Shown here: piece by piece, positions 46,693 through 58,022 of the stretch
Position numbering within the stretch: position 1 is the stretch's first letter
Layout of the letters: each line of letters opens with the position of its first letter
Source: Sternotherus odoratus
Lineage: Eukaryota > Chordata > Testudines > Kinosternidae
Length of the DNA: 64,000 bases
NCBI GenBank assembly: GCA_032164245.1
Contig: JAVMKO010000003.1
Coordinates: forward strand, 44,766,890 to 44,830,889
Direction: 5' to 3'
Notes under the pieces: generated by a model
Told to the model about the DNA's origin: nothing
The model's input: only the letters and a program-made list of their open reading frames with translations
The model's database searches: none
Program-made: the position numbers and the translations under genes

Positions 46693-47394
46693 CTTAGGCC
46701 ATTGTTACACTTATAGCTTTATAGCGCTTTTGGTTATTCCCTGGAACTGTATCCAAAGGCGGGTAAGTGCTTCAGCATGTCCACACTGACAGCCACAGCT
46801 GCACTGGCATGGCCACATTGGCAGCACTTGCAGCAGCACGGGGAGTAGTGCATTATGGGCAGCTATCCCAGCATTCAGCTGGCTGCAACGTGCTTTTCAA
46901 ACGAGGGGGTTGGGGGGGGGGAGTGTGTTGTGTGTATGCGGAGGGAGAGAGTGAGTGGATTTTTGGAGTGCTGAGTGTGTCCGCATACTGTTCTTTAAAA
47001 GGCAGATCCTACTAAACTTCTGCTTCTTGCTCACTCACTCGGTAAACATTTGCATTATTGATTTGCCAAGTTACAGATAAGCTCTGAAAACGTACTTCCG
47101 CGTTCCTCCAGCCGAATTCAAAACAAAGGGAAGAGAGGTCAATTGGCTTAAATAGATTAGGGGCATTTCCAGAGATCACTCAAAGCACAGTATTGTTACT
47201 ACCCAATTACACTGGAGCTAAAGCGTATCACCCAATACGCAACAGCTGTTAATCTTCTAGGAAGGGAGGATTACCAGGACCGCTTTAACCGCAGATTTAT
47301 AGCACTCTATGTGCCTCGCCAGTCTGGATGGGTAGTAGGTTATAGTGCTCCTGGCAACTTTATAGCACTATAAAGTGCCAATGTAACCAAGGCC
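46693..47394. mobile_element. 0.7-kb non-autonomous DNA transposon
   Basis: The left end TTAGGCCATTGTTACACTTA and the right end (GCCAATGTAACCAAGGCCTT) are inverted. CTTTATAGCGC and GCACTATAAAG continue the TIR. I could not find a clear target duplication, so the superfamily (hAT or PIF/Harbinger) is open. The interior includes GCATTATGGGCAGCTATCCC, known to me from a frequent turtle repeat. The overlapping 82-residue frame is not a credible gene. Confidence 0.72.
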
Positions 47395-47858
47395 TTCGTG
47401 ATAGCCAAAAATTGTTGGTTACCCCTCCTCCAGTCACCTAATTTAAACACTGCTAAATCCCCAAAGAAGGAAGGGTTTGCAGCACCTACATGGTGTTAGA
47501 AACGGGGGGGCTTAGGCCCGCCCACCTCCTGGGATACCAATAGGTACATGGTGTTAGAAGATGGTGACCATTTTTATTTCACTAATAGCACTCATAAGGT
47601 GAGGGCCAAGCTGTTGGAAATACGCATTGTGAAAAAATAGTTTTGTAGAGTTCAGCATTCCCGAGAGTATTACAGTTCTAAGCGGTAGTTGTTGTCCTTT
47701 GAAATGGTTTCAGTGACAAGTAATCGTTAGAGCAATATGTAAGAAATCAGATATTTCTTGTCTTTATATTTTAAGGATTTGTTCTTTTTTTTTAAAAGAT
47801 AGTTCCAGTACAGCATATTTATTTTTAAAATAATGCTATCATGGCTGCTGCTTGAATC
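47395..47858. other. Unannotated
   Basis: No supported feature. Confidence 0.35.
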
Positions 47859-48155
47859 CTAGGATATGTCTGTGCTGCAGCTAGAGGCATGCTTCCCAGT
47901 TCAGGTAAATGGACATGCTAGCTCTGTTTGAGCTTATGTGCTAAAGATAGCAGTGTAGCTGGGATTAGTACAGAGAGCAGCTCTGGCTAGCTGCCTGAGT
48001 GCAAATCTGTCTGGACCCTTGGGCTATGTGCTGCCACCTGTGCTGTTTCTGTCTACACTGCTGTTTTTAGCATGCTAGCTCAAGCAGAGCTAACTCCTGT
48101 CTCTCTACCTAAGCTGGGAAGCGTGGTTCCTAGCTGCAGCATACATGTACCCTTA
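47859..48155. mobile_element. Fold-back MITE with about 100-bp arms
   Basis: The left arm (GCTGCAGCTAGAGGCATGCT, ATGCTAGCTCTGTTTGAGC, AGCAGTGTAG) is mirrored at the right (CTACACTGCTGTTTTTAGCA, GCTAGCTCAAGCAGAGCTAA, TCCTAGCTGCAGC). Adjacent to the next MITE with only the CCTTAG terminus shared. Confidence 0.78.
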
Positions 48156-48405
48156 GGCTTTGTCTACAGTAAAAGGAAAACTCGACCAAAGCTGTGCAGT
48201 TTGAGTTACATGAATAGAATAACTCAAATCAACTTAGCTTAGATCTACTTACTGCGAGGTCCACATTATACAAAGTCGGTGGGAGAGACTTCCTTTACTC
48301 TTCTTGATCCGATGGAGTATACAGGTCTTCATTAGACCCGCTAAATTGATCGTTGTTGCATCGTTTGCTGCTCATCGATCCCCCATAAGTGTAGACAAGC
48401 CTTAG
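48152..48405. mobile_element. MITE with CTTAGGCTTGTCTACA-type ends
   Basis: CTTAGGCTTTGTCTACAGT at the left and AGTGTAGACAAGCCTTAG at the right. Internal ACTTACTGCGAGGTCCAC and AATTGATCG motifs place it with the MITEs at 15725 and 51478. Confidence 0.82.
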
Positions 48406-48726
48406 TGATTATAAGGATGTTTGTTACATAGAACAGAACTTCTCCAGATCTTTACTTAGTAGTTGCTTATATTTTGGCTATTGTCTTAGACTGATGCTCC
48501 TTCCTGCTTTTCTGACATCGGAATTACAGAAAACCTTGCACTTTTTCCCCATGTCCGCAGATAGAGGAAGAGGAAAAAAAGAGGTGATAATACCGACTCT
48601 CTGAGCCTTTCCCTCATCTCCCTTCAAACTACCAGAGATAAGGAGAGAGTCACCTATTTCTTATCAAAGTTAATTTCTCTCTGTCATTTTTCTCAGGTAG
48701 CTGTCTGCAGTCTAGAAACAGGATAA
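48406..48726. other. Unannotated
   Basis: No supported feature. Confidence 0.35.
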
Positions 48727-48890
48727 AGGGCCACATTTTCAGAAGTACTTATAAAAATGCACATAAGGGCCTAGTGACATTTTTCAAAGTGCCTTTGTGC
48801 CCAAGTTCCGTCGATATCACTCATTTAAAAATCCCAAGAGGTGCCAATCTGCATCTTTAGGTGTCTAAATACCTTTGAAAATCTAGTCTG
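48727..48890. repeat. Fold-back MITE relic
   Basis: Ends AGGGCCACATTTTCAGAAG and CTTTGAAAATCTAGTCT are inverted, and the interior has GCATCTTTAGGTGTCTAAAT. Same family as 13771-13890. Confidence 0.62.
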
Positions 48891-49414
48891 AAAAGGCTTA
48901 ATTCTCTGTGTCAGGAGGGCTTTACATATTTAATTTAAATCTACCATTCACTTCAGGAGATCTGATCTCATCACAGCTTTGTCTTGTGTAGGTGTAATAA
49001 AAAGAGTGGAGGACTTGAAAGGAAGGTGTCTGTAAATGCCTTAGGCAGAACCTCTCTTTTGGAAGCTTGTTCTGTTAGAGCTGTCTTGAACTCTGGTTCA
49101 TTACTGATTATGGCTTACCTCTCGAAACATGCAGGGCAGCCACCTGACCCTCTTTTCTCTAGCTGCAATGAGCCAGCTGTGGTAGCATTTTCCAGTGAAG
49201 ATTTAGGGAGAATACTGAAAGCTGTTGGATAGTCCTTGCTTCAGTATTTTATGCCATTGGGGGCAGAATAAAGTTGTATTTAGAACCTTAACTTTGGTAT
49301 TTCCTAACTTCTATTTTCCCAGTGCATTGAAAAATGAAGACAGAATACTTTTCTATAGGTAACAGATTATTGGCCTGTTTGGCCCAGCTATCTAGATTTA
49401 GAAAACTGTTATTT
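48891..49414. other. Unannotated
   Basis: An 82-codon frame at 48984-49232 has no family resemblance and no splice or start support; not called. Confidence 0.4.
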
Positions 49415-49530
49415 ACTATTTGTATTGTGCTGGCCCCAATCAAGAATGAGGGCTTATTGTGCTAGGCACAATATAAATACATAGCTAAAAGACAGTCCCT
49501 GCCCTGAAGAACTTACAAATCCAACTTCTG
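49415..49530 (-). mobile_element. MIR/CORE-SINE tail
   Basis: TTGTATTGTGCTGGCCCCAA, TTATTGTGCTAGGCACAATA and AAAGACAGTCCCTGCCCTGA match the tail of this family on the minus strand. The LTR at 49542 landed just beside it. Confidence 0.75.
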
Positions 49531-49536
49531 GGTCTG

Positions 49537-49541
49537 ATGGG
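49537..49541. repeat. 5-bp LTR target duplication (left)
   Basis: ATGGG, repeated at 50314-50318. Confidence 0.82.
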
Positions 49542-50313
49542 TGTTGTCAGTAGCTACTCGATTGTAGTGCTCTGCTCTTGTTCAATGATGATATCAGTCG
49601 GCTGTGTGCGTGTTCCCTCTGTGTGCTGCCCCAGCTCGGCGCAGATCGCTGACACAGCAGACCCCAAGAGAACCCCCAAAGACCACAGACTCTAGTAAGA
49701 TATGAAGGCACCCGCGCCAGGTTTATTGTCAAATGAAACACAATCTCTAGCTTCGCCGGATTAGAGATCAACAGGTCTGCTAATCCCTATGTGCTCCCCA
49801 GACAATGGACACAGCTCAGTTAGTGACAAGACACGCCACTACCCCCTGGGCTGGACAACGATGTGTCCCCCAGCTCCTACTTTTATATAGTGCAAGACCA
49901 ATCACTTATCTCTCCTGTCACGTTGAGGTACAGTCCCTCTCCTCATTAGGGTGCTGCCTCCCCTTTTGATCATGCTGATCCAAACAAACAGATATATCCA
50001 TCATGCTGTCCTTTTCACCCTATCTCTGAGGTGCACCTGGTTGTTCCTTGTTATCTCTGTGTAGTGTCTTCATATCGGGATGTCCAGGTGCCATCTTGGT
50101 ACAACTTACGTATATCATTAGTGTGTACTTTCTTAGAAGCCCTTTGCTTGCCAAGTTCTGTAATTAGGGCCTGCCTCTGGCTCACAGCCCAGCTTTTGGT
50201 TTAGCAGTGCCTTTGCTTACTTTGGTTCAGGCTGCAGGCCTCAGACTAGGCCTCAGTCCTCATGCTAGGCCTCTGATACAAGAGTTTATGTTTCAGGGCC
50301 ACACCTTACCACA
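49542..50313 (-). mobile_element. Solo LTR of an endogenous retrovirus-like element, 772 bp
   Basis: TGTTGTCAGTAG at the left and CCTTACCACA at the right give TG...CA ends, with an exact 5-bp duplication ATGGG. On the minus strand the order is U3, a TATATAAAAG box (complement about 49881-49889), an R region, an AATAAA signal (complement 49722-49727) and U5, a complete retroviral LTR plan. A TAATGAGG... and AAGGGGAGGCAGC promoter-side region lies upstream of the TATA box. No internal region or second LTR is present, so it formed by LTR-LTR recombination. The family is not identified; the plan fits gammaretrovirus-like or class II elements. Confidence 0.9.
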
Positions 50314-50318
50314 ATGGG
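50314..50318. repeat. 5-bp LTR target duplication (right)
   Basis: ATGGG, matching 49537-49541. Confidence 0.82.
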
Positions 50319-50839
50319 CGTTTCTGCTGAAACAGTAAACTGGGGTTTGCCATGTACCCTTTTCATAATACCTTTTTTCAATATGCTAGGGCTGAAAAAC
50401 CATTTCATAGTTTCCAGAAAACAAAACAAAACCCTACTCTCCCTAGCTGGCCGGGACCTCATCATTTTGACAAGAGGTAATGCAGGCCCATTTGAAACTC
50501 AAACAAAAAATGTCAGAAGCTTATATGCATGGCAAACTGAAAGGTTGCAATAGATGTGTTGATCATAAAAGCTATTACATGGGGGAAATGGGAATAGAAA
50601 ACCTCCCCAGTGATTATGAGAATTGAAAGCATCAACCAACGATCGTTCTGGTCACAACTTAGACCAACAACAATAAGGACATGTGTGGCTTTGTCTACAA
50701 TGGGCATAGAGTTAGTCCTGTAGCTATACCGATGTCTGCACTAGTGAAGCTGCATGTTACACTGGTGGCTAGAAACCTAACGTAGATAAAATCTTAATGT
50801 TTCGGGAGTTGGGACCAAAATTCCTGCTATTGATTCACT
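50319..50839. other. Unannotated; weak MITE-like sequence
   Basis: TTTGTCTACAATGGGCATAG near 50692 and ATGTCTGCACTAGTGAAG near 50731 look like a very decayed copy of the GTCTACAC MITEs. No gene. Confidence 0.35.
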
Positions 50840-51110
50840 TTCTAAAGGCTTGTCTACACTACAAAATTAGGTCAACTTAAGTTAGGTTGACCTAGAGCCA
50901 CTGCAGTAATTCAATCGACTGTTGGAGTCTACACTGCCCTCCTTTTGCTGGTGGTGTGTGTCCACACGAGGAGCATTTGCACCAACTGAAATGGGGAATT
51001 GTGAGGGCACTGACAGCTGTGCTGGGCTCACAGCTGGAAACTGCCCCATCCTGGCTGCCCCAGAGCTGACAGCTCCAGCTGTGAGCCAGGTGCTGGGCTC
51101 AACTTGTGAA
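50840..51110. mobile_element. GTCTACAC-type MITE, single clear end
   Basis: AAAGGCTTGTCTACACTACA opens a region with TTAGGTTGACCTAGAG and GTGTCCACACGAGGAGCATT, as in a frequent turtle MITE. CAGCTGTG...CACAGCTGG inverted motifs follow. The right end is not resolved. Confidence 0.6.
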
Positions 51111-51477
51111 TCTGTTCATTGATATCAATGTAGAAACTCCATAACCAAAACTGCATCATTGAATTTGAAAACAATTCTTTACATGTTGCTTTACGGCATC
51201 TTCCATAACAACCCACTCACAGATCATCCAGAAGTCCCCTGGAAAGGTTTAAAATGAGGTTTTTAGCTCTATCTCACTTACAGTACAGTACCAGGGGTTG
51301 CTGTCAGAATACTCAAGCTTGAGACAAATTTTCAAAATATATCACAGTCATAAGTTAGATCTTAAGTCTTTCTTACAAACAGTGTCCATGTCCATGTCCT
51401 TCTTTAAATTGTTAGGTGTGTCCATACATTTCCTAAACATCCAAATAATAGGTCTTTGAACTGCACCAGAGCCTAGA
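51111..51477. other. Unannotated
   Basis: No supported feature. Confidence 0.35.
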
Positions 51478-51780
51478 CTTAGGGCTGGTCCCCACTGCCG
51501 GCGGGGATCAATGGCAGATACGCAGCTTCAGCTATGTGAATCACGTAGCTGAAGTTTGCATATCTGAAGCCGACTTACCTGCCGTCCTCACGGCGGCGGC
51601 AGTCAGCGGCACGCTCCCCTGTCAACTCCAGCTTGCGCCTCCCGGCAAGCTGGAGTTCCGGAGTCGACGGGGGAGCTGCGGGCAATCGATTTCTTGCGTC
51701 CTCACAAGACGCGAGAAATCTATCGCCAAAAGATCGATCGCTATCTGCCAATCCGGCGGGTAGTGAAGACCAGCCCTAAG
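51478..51780. mobile_element. Well-preserved fold-back MITE
   Basis: 303 bp with perfect 13-bp terminal inverted repeats CTTAGGGCTGGTC and GACCAGCCCTAAG. Extended arms pair further (GCCGGCGGGGATC against the inverse of AATCCGGCGGGTAG). Internal palindromes include CAGCTTGCGCC/GGCAAGCTG and TTGCGTCCTCACAAGACGCG. The outer TTA/TAA could belong to a 3-bp target site, but I cannot fix the superfamily. The many CpGs left intact suggest that it is the youngest member of its family here. Confidence 0.88.
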
Positions 51781-53480
51781 AGTAAAATTTCTCCTTTGCA
51801 CCTACACCATGAAATTACCATTACCTTTGTTCTTCTCTAATCTATTGCATCCCAATGAAGAACCTTACGTTCATGGGACGTGAAGAGGTTTAATTCTACT
51901 TCTGTGGAATGGAACTCTTTTTGGAAATTTGATCCCTTTTGTTGTTGTCTTCATCCAAGTCCCTTTCCCCATTGACAGGAATCTAGTTTTCTTCTTTCAA
52001 CAGAGGGAATTTATTTTATGCTGAAGCTATCAGTTGCTCGGAGCAAAACTAGTTACAGCACCAGGGAGGAGCAGGTTGTTTTAATTAATTGGTAGCTAAT
52101 TTTACATTTTACATTTCTTCTGGTCATGGACTTTCATAATTGGAGTCTGTTGCAAACAATCTTTTCCACGTGTAACAAAAATCTGAACAAGCAAGCGAAC
52201 ACACAAAAGAAAACGGAAGTGATGAATTAAAACAACTAGAGCCTTTACAGACCTTCACTTTGGAGTGAGAGAACTGGTGGTTTGCATCCTGGTTGGAGCT
52301 TATTTTCCTTGTCCCCTTTTATAGCACTGAACTAATGGTAGAGAAAATGCACCCCCTCATTTAGGGTGGGCAGAGAGGGCATGAATGGGAGAAGACCATT
52401 TCAACAAAAATAACTCTGATGTATTTAATATATTGTAAACCTTAGACTATCAGTATCTAAAACTACATTTTTGTTAGTGCTAAAAATTGAGGAATTTGCT
52501 GATTGAGGATTGATAGAGAGATACGATCAACATTTATTGTCAGAAAGGGAAAACATGTTAAGACACAGATTTTATTAAAAAAAACACATACCTACAAATG
52601 TGTTCATATGGAACTGCGACGGGGTATGCACACACCATGCTGGGATGGAAGGAGTTAAAGGGCACTACTGGGCCCAGGTAGCCCCACTCCTCCAGCCCCT
52701 GCAGAACATGCTCCAACTGGAGAAAGAGTTGAAAATAGATCAACCCAGCTAAAGCTTCTGACATGAGCGCTGGAGAAGTCTCCCAGAGGGAAAAGACTGT
52801 ATGTTGGGCCTAGTTAGGGCTGATGGTTTGGGTTGGATGAATTCATGTCAAGTCGATTGAAACAACATTTTTAAAAGTAAATAAATTATTTTTTCAAAAT
52901 TCTTTGTCCAGTTCTAGTGCCTTATTTATTTTTCCTCTCCTTGGCCGCTTGTGTGTGCGGGTGGGTGGGGTTGTTTAGTTTTGCCTGTGACTTCACTATT
53001 CCATGTTCCCATTTCTTCATCTATCCTTTTATTTCCTTGCCTTATTTACATCTTAATTTGCATCATGTGATTTCAGTACCATATTTTATTGATTCACTTT
53101 GCTCTATAATGATGCGATGAGGGAGGGTAATAAAGAAAAAATATATTTAAAAATCAGTTTAACCTAATCTGGAACCATGAACACTAAAATGCCTCAATGA
53201 TATTGTTATTGCATGGTGTCACATATTGTAGATTTAAGGTTGTTTTAGGTGCTCTAACTGTGCTTTTCCATTCTTAATGTATTTGGATTTTTTTTAGATG
53301 TAACCATAACTTAATTTTCTGGGTTTATAAAGCTTTTATAATTGCAACATAACATGTTTTATTCTAAACTATCAGTATATATGGTCAACCTTAACTCTGT
53401 TCTAACATGGATTTTGCCTGGGAATTTATATATCACCTCATTTTGCCCTAAAATTGCATCATGCATCTGTAACATGATTG
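51781..53480. other. Unannotated; possible LTR fragment at 52614-52800
   Basis: No supported exon. AACTGCGACGGGGTATGCAC and GGAAGGAGTTAAAGGGCAC near 52614-52665 resemble the start of a sauropsid LTR, but the other end is missing. Confidence 0.35.
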
Positions 53481-53487
53481 TCTGCAA

Positions 53488-53568
53488 GTGGGATTTAATC
53501 TGGGACCTCTGTAGTTTAGTGCATGAGCCTCTGCTGCATGAGCTACAAGCCACATGCTTTTAGCTAAG
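53488..53568 (-). repeat. tRNA-like relic (possible SINE head)
   Basis: On the minus strand GTGGCTTGTAGCTCATGCAG continues with an AGAGGCTCATGCACTAAAC segment and GAGGTCCCAGATTAAATCC. The spacing of a TAGCTCA...AGAGG A-box and a degenerate GGT..CA.AT...ATCC B-box resembles a tRNA gene. Pairing of the arms is poor, so this is not called as a functional tRNA. It may be the head of a tRNA-derived SINE. Confidence 0.4.
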
Positions 53569-54639
53569 ATTATAGCAGACTCATTAATCTCTAGGTGCCA
53601 CTAAAGGGGGAGAGGGCATCACAGCCAGCAGAGCTGGATTACACATAAATTAGCTACCTATACAGTCAAGAAAAGTAGGAAGCCAGGGTTTCTTGTTGAG
53701 TATTAATGGAATTAAGAGAGCAAATTGACCATCCAGGGAACCAATGTAATGAACTATGGCCTCATATAGCTGATATTGTGGTTGCTCATAGGTGTTAAAC
53801 CCAGGATTTTCTACACCAAAATCCATCAATACTTGAACTGAATTCCTTAGGTTATGAGAAAATACCAAGCTATTGTACATATTTGGGGGGCCAGCCACAA
53901 GTGGGAGTTCTGAGCATGTGCATTATACTACTATTACGGTAGATCAACAAAACTCTCATGCCCTCCTTTTGGAATGTGCACAGAAAGGAAATGATGTGTA
54001 TATAAAAGTAATTGGAAGGCATCAGAAAGTGGTAGTGTCATATAAAATTTGAAGCATCATCCCAATTTATATATTTAATTTTGAACAATTTTGTATATGA
54101 GACTGTTGATGACACTGCTGTGGATGTTCATTCGTATCGGCCCAGTTATTCAGATTAAAGTGATAAATATTTCTGTAAGTGGAGCGTTATAATATTACTT
54201 TAAAATTGACTTGAAGGTTTACAGAATTAGAGAGAGCAAGTCAAAAGAGACAAGCTGAGGCCATTCAGTAAGTGGAAAATCTGAAATGCAGCCAAGTGTC
54301 CTTTTTATTTTTAAAAAATCCTTAAACTAAGAGGACAAACCCTTTTTATCATCTGAAAAAATGCTAGAGAAAGAGAGGCAGCATTTTTTAAACTTTGTGA
54401 CAAGTAAGCACAGAAATAGCTCAGCAATTAACTAAGTTCTGTGTGTCTCTGTGCAGTGTTTTAAAATTTTGCCCATCAATGTTAGATGTGCATGTTCTAT
54501 AACTTCCAATTACTTTTTTTAGATCAGTCCCCAAAATCATAGCACTTCAACCAAACAACTAATTACTAATTACAGTTTATTTATAGATGTGCTAATTAGA
54601 TTTAGTCAGAGATAAGTGATTTATCATCTGCCATGAATA

Positions 54640-54800
54640 TAAAGCATAGGGTGAGCGACAGATTTACTAAATAATTGATTTTGTTATGCAGCTTAGCATA
54701 CCTTCTTCCAAGCCTTCTGAGTAAATATGTGCTATTTGTCAATGTGTTCTTTATGGTCTTGGCCCATCACATTTTAAGTACCAGAGGGTCTGTTTTTTGT
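54640..54800 (+). repeat. Unassigned dispersed repeat, copy 1
   Basis: ATTGATTTTGTTATGCAGCT, then CTTCTTCCAAGCCTTCTGAG, TAAATATGTGCTA and CATTTTAAGTA align in order with 57373-57540, with about a quarter of the bases changed. Family unknown; an ancient shared repeat or a local segmental duplication. Confidence 0.65.
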
Positions 54801-56511
54801 GTGGAGGGTGAGCTAATCATATATTATTGTACAGGGGATATTAAACCTAGGTCCTAGGTGGTAGCATAGATTCCTTATTAGATGTAATGTTCTTAATAAT
54901 TTGATTTAATTTAAGGAAACATCAGGAAGGGAATACGTCTATGGTGGGTGGCACATTGAATCACTTGATAGGGATAAAGAAGTAAAAGAATTAATGACTG
55001 GATATATAAACAAATACAGGGTTCATAGGGGAGGGGAACATCTAATTTATTAGCAAATGTTCAAAAATGAAATAGTCATGCAGTAAATTTGATTAGTGAT
55101 AAAATAGAGCTCTGCGCTTTAAAAAGCATTTTCTTCCAGTATGTTGTGCTGCAAATCTGTACAATGATACAAACTTAGAACAATTGCAAAAGCAAGGAAG
55201 CAGATTTGGGAGTGAAGTGTTATGAAGGAGGTGTTAGTGAAGTTGTAGTGTTGTCTATGATGATTCCAGTTTTCCTGTCTTCTACTGGTGATGTTATTCT
55301 TTTCTAACACTATCTGCTTTCAAATGTACATAAAATGGCAGAATGTTATGTGACACACTTTTATGCATATGATCCACACAAAATGTTTCCACTGATACTA
55401 TACTTGTTAATGAGAGTTAAATCCTGGGACCTTCCACACCAAAATCCACTGGCATCTGGGAGCTAGTCCCTTTTAGCCTAATCCACTCTGGATGATGTCC
55501 ACTGCAATTATTATAAATGGAAAATGGTGGAATTTCAACATTATGAAGAAAAAGTTAAATGTTTCCTTCTTTCCCTTGAATCTCCTACTGTGTGTCATTT
55601 TCCTGTGGTTGTCTTCTAGATTGTAAACTCTCTAGGTTAAAGATTGTTCTGATGATATCAGATCATCACTAAGTGCATTGATATCACTTAACAAAAATAA
55701 TAGAACCTTTTTTACAATTGATAATGTTTTCATAATATTATTTGGGCTGATATTTCTCATTATCTTTTGGTATTTTTGACCAAAAACTGTTTATGTGAAT
55801 TACACAAACGTGAAAATTCTTTTTTATTTTAAGACGGTTCTTTTGATTTATTTTGCATTCACAAAATAACTGATTTTTGTTTTTGCCTCAAACATGGCAT
55901 GTGGCAAGCCTAGCTCAAAGTAGTGATGTCTTGCTATTTGGTAGAGAGTGCTATTGAAAGCCACAGGGAGGGGTTGTTTTTGCTTTGTTGAAACAAGAAT
56001 TCTTTTTTTTTTCTATTTTAAAAATCACAAGGATATTGAATGCAAAACATATTTTTAATGCAGCATGAAAGGTGAGAATTGAAAACCAAAAAAGGACAGG
56101 AGGTTCAAATTCCCACAGCCTTAACATAGTCATATTGCACATATTGATATCTGGATGCCAGATAACACCAGTATCCAACACTGATTTTGCCCCATCTGTG
56201 GTAAGCTAATTAGTTAGTAGCTTTCTATGTTAATGTGGACCTTGCCACGTTTATCAATACTTTTGTCATCATGCTGGACAACTCCAGGGTGCTCTTCCTT
56301 AGGATTATCAAATGCTTTAGCTACTAAAGAGGCCTATCAGTTTATGAGAATGGATCAGGAAAAGTAATCCTTGTGCTTTGGCACCATTAAATAAAATTTA
56401 ATATAAAAATATTAGTGTGTGTCCTGTGTGCATTAGGCAACAGTTCTTTTCCATCTTCACATTTTGAGTAGTCCTATGTGAAGTCATATGAGTAATTTCT
56501 TGTGCCAAGAA

Positions 56512-56579
56512 ATTTTTGGATCAACTATAGGTTATTTATAATTTCATTTTTGGATCAACTGTAGGTTATTTATACTTTC
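56512..56579 (+). repeat. 34-bp tandem duplication
   Basis: Two adjacent 34-bp units starting ATTTTTGGATCAACT differ at two positions only. Confidence 0.92.
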
Positions 56580-57372
56580 AGTAGGCTATCTAGATGCTCT
56601 AGATTTTTTTACATTCAGTGGATAATGCATAATGCCTACTTCGATTTTTTTGAAATGTAATATCTTTCACTACTATGTTATATGAACCTCATTTGTTGAA
56701 TTCAAATAGTGTGTAGTCATTACGCTCAGATTCTTTCTCAATCTAGAATAGCCTATTCCCAAGTCTTGTCTCAACAAAGAATTTGCACTAGTGGAGGTTC
56801 TGTCGGCATAGTTCTAGACTTCCACTATTTCTGATCAGCGTATTCTGTACCACACTGTAAATCCAATAGGATTTGCCTCTAATTGTTTCTTGTAACATAA
56901 AATTATCTTTTTAAAGGTAATTTTTTTGTTTTAATGACATAATACAATAAATACAAAACAATAAATGATATTTTCTTCTCTACTGTGGTAGTATTTTCTA
57001 GTAAAGAGAGTTTTAGATGATATGCTTTAAGGTACTGAGTTAGTGTAGGTTTCACTATACATAAAAAGTATTGCTAACTTTTTCTAGGTTATCTTGAATA
57101 AAGCATTTACTACCTTTGGAACCACATATATACCTATCTTCTGCCTGCCTGCACCAAAACAGGACAAGGAGTACAGGGAAAACTTCAAAAATGAAAAATG
57201 TATTCCTATTTATGCATTTGGTTTATGCAAGAATATTTACATGTATTCAAAAGCTCTCCCAGATATTATAATGGATTATTCAGACAGATTTTCCAACTAC
57301 CTCCATTATCATCCCAAGATACACTTTTACACTTTCTTAAAATCCTATATAGCTTTAAAATAGAAGTAGGAT

Positions 57373-57540
57373 AAAAGAAAAGGATGAGTGACACATTTAC
57401 TTAATAACTGATTTTGTTATGCAGCTCAGTATAACTTCCTCCAAACATTTGGAGTAAATATCTGCTAGCTGTGAAATGCATTCTTTGTGCTCATAGCCCT
57501 CTTATTTTAAGTATGAAATAGTCTTAAAAATGTGGTGAAA
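57373..57540 (+). repeat. Unassigned dispersed repeat, copy 2
   Basis: Direct-orientation homologue of 54640-54800: ACTGATTTTGTTATGCAGCT, CTTCCTCCAAACATTTGGAG, TAAATATCTGCTA and TATTTTAAGTA in the same order. Confidence 0.65.
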
Positions 57541-58022
57541 ACCTAAATAGAATACAGATAATTGTTCATATAACACAGAGCTTCATGAAAAAGCACAAAA
57601 ACATTGACACTTCAGTGTGTTTAAAACTGGTTAAAGACAATTGGCCAAATTCAGTCTTGATATAAGCAGATACAATTCCAAAAAAGTCAATAGTGTCTTC
57701 AGATACCTAGTTAGGGTTCTGTAGCTATCTTTTTTATTTGTGGAATAGACGGACAAATATAACATATGCAATTTGCAGTACATAAAATTATTGCTGCCCT
57801 CTTTTATAATTTTTTTAAAATTAATCTCTTTTACATGCGATTAAATTTCCTCTCTTTTGACTGACTTCACCCCCTGTAGGAATTGTCCTGTACAGTGGTG
57901 CAGAAAATCATGTATATGCTGAATGAATCATGCATAATTTATCCCAGAAATTGTTCTTGTATTATACAGCATATGCAAATTATGTAACTATGGGCCAAGA
58001 ATTTTTATGTAATAAGATGTAA

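Larger units (their letters stand above)
53640..58022. other. AT-rich stretch with a few minor repeats
   Basis: 4.4 kb with no supported exon. It contains the repeat pair at 54640-54800 and 57373-57540 and a 34-bp tandem duplication at 56512-56579. A decayed MIR-like tail (AGATTGTAAACTCTCTAGG) lies near 55618. An 89-codon frame at 57094-57363 shows no family resemblance. Confidence 0.4.

Noticed and set aside
46693..47394. Clear hAT assignment by 8-bp duplication
   Set aside because: The flanking 8-mers do not match, so the superfamily is left open.
48984..49232. 82-residue frame as a host exon
   Set aside because: No recognised domain, no convincing splice sites, and a length expected by chance.
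53488..53568. Functional tRNA gene
   Set aside because: Stems pair poorly and the B-box is degenerate, so it is annotated only as a tRNA-like relic.
57094..57363. 89-residue frame as a host gene
   Set aside because: AT-rich codon use like its surroundings; no family resemblance.
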